Source of the DNA: Lonsdalea quercina subsp. quercina
Lineage (GTDB): Bacteria > Pseudomonadota > Gammaproteobacteria > Enterobacterales > Enterobacteriaceae
NCBI RefSeq assembly: GCF_000688655.1
Contig: NZ_JIBO01000010.1
Span: 41,904-48,860, forward strand
DNA length: 6,957 nt
Direction: 5' to 3'
The notes beneath the pieces are model-generated. The model had not been told where the DNA came from and made no database searches. It saw nothing but the letters and a program-made list of their open reading frames with translations. Both the position numbers and the translations under genes were made by a program. Positions 6,515-6,957 of this stretch are shown here, piece by piece. Every line of letters starts with the position of its first letter. The stretch's first letter is position 1.

Positions 6515-6957
6515 CTAAACCGCGGTTGAGTCGAACAATTCATCCTGCGACAAGGCTTCGGCGATCGCATTCGTGAGTCGTGATAAGGATTCTGCTGAAA
6601 TAATATACGGAGGCATGAGGTAGATCAGTTTGCCAAACGGCCGTATCCAGACACCTTTGTTAACAAAAAAGCGTTGCAGCCGCGCCATATTCACCGGCGC
6701 GACGGTCTCCACCACGCCGATGGCGCCCAGAACACGGACATCAGCAACGCGCGGAGAAGCGGCCAGAGGCAATAACTCAGCGCGCAGCTGCGCTTCAATC
6801 GCCGCGACCTGAGACGACCAATGTCCCTCTTCCAACAGCGCCAGGCTGGCGTTGGCGGCCGCGCAGGCCAGCGGGTTCCCCATAAAGGTCGGTCCGTGCA
6901 TAAAGCAGCCCGCCTCGCCGTCGCTGATGGTGTTGGCGATGTGTCGGGTGGCGAGCG
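6515..6957 (-). CDS. bioA: BioA, adenosylmethionine-8-amino-7-oxononanoate aminotransferase (C-terminal 146 residues, 5' end outside window)
   Basis: PLP-dependent enzyme (EC 2.6.1.62) that transfers the amino group of S-adenosylmethionine to KAPA, giving 7,8-diaminopelargonic acid in biotin synthesis. The frame is open from the right edge (first full codon at 6955) to a TAG stop at 6515-6517. It aligns with E. coli BioA from about residue 287 of 429. GEAGCFMHGPTFMGNPLACAA contains the Pro-Thr pair (E. coli Thr309) that holds the cofactor phosphate. WIRPFGKLIYLMPPYII contains the arginine equivalent to Arg391, which binds the substrate carboxylate. VLGAIGVVE is also conserved. The PLP lysine (Lys274 in E. 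coli) falls just outside the window. In enterobacteria bioA is normally divergent from bioBFCD, which would lie to the right. The different neighbour on the left (yohJ) is unlike E. coli. Confidence 0.96.
   Translation of the reverse strand, partial: LATRHIANTISDGEAGCFMHGPTFMGNPLACAAANASLALLEEGHWSSQVAAIEAQLRAELLPLAASPRVADVRVLGAIGVVETVAPVNMARLQRFFVNKGVWIRPFGKLIYLMPPYIISAESLSRLTNAIAEALSQDELFDSTAV

Noticed and set aside
1..6957. Search for CRISPR repeats, insertion sequences, tRNA or rRNA genes, prophage or toxin-antitoxin genes
   Set aside because: No direct-repeat arrays, transposase frames, cloverleaf-like segments or unassigned genes were seen; the gaps are all under 190 bases and are accounted for by regulatory structure.

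Overview
The window is ordinary enterobacterial core chromosome: seven genes recognisable from sequence (two cut by the window edges), no RNA genes, no mobile elements and no CRISPR. The proteins are close to their Escherichia coli homologues in length and motifs. The DNA is moderately GC-rich, and genes that lie in four separate places on the E. coli K-12 chromosome (gsi, maeA, yohJK-cdd, bioA) sit side by side here. This suggests a non-Escherichia member of the Enterobacterales. A soft-rot or plant-associated genus of the Dickeya/Brenneria type is my guess, but it is inferred from protein resemblance and gene order only.

Layout. Bases 1-2227 (+ strand) hold the end of the glutathione importer operon: the C-terminus of the periplasmic binding protein GsiB, then the two permeases GsiC and GsiD. 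A strong bidirectional terminator (2266-2303) separates this operon from the convergent genes. From 2347 to the right edge every gene is on the - strand. In transcription order from right to left they are bioA (C-terminal third only), yohJ, yohK, cdd and maeA. yohJ and yohK overlap by 7 bases and form a LrgA/LrgB-type membrane pair. cdd (cytidine deaminase) follows after 177 bases and maeA (NAD-linked malic enzyme) after another 186 bases.

Regulation visible in the sequence. Two CRP-like palindromes are present, one upstream of cdd (5184-5199) and one upstream of maeA (4192-4207). The maeA site lies about 41.5 bases upstream of the start point implied by a good -10 hexamer. A perfect match to the short ArcA-box consensus overlaps that start point, so maeA looks set up for CRP activation and oxygen- or redox-dependent repression. 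Candidate RNA structures occur in the gsiB-gsiC gap, the maeA leader and the bioA-yohJ gap.

How the genes fit together. GsiBCD (with GsiA, not in view) imports glutathione. MaeA turns malate into pyruvate, Cdd salvages cytidine, and BioA makes the biotin precursor DAPA. YohJ/YohK belong to a family whose better-studied members move small carboxylates such as pyruvate or glycolate, which makes their position beside a pyruvate-producing enzyme mildly suggestive. I found no evidence for a wholly new system. The worthwhile leads are regulatory: the maeA promoter and leader, the interlocking repeats between bioA and yohJ, and the missing strong terminator between cdd and maeA.
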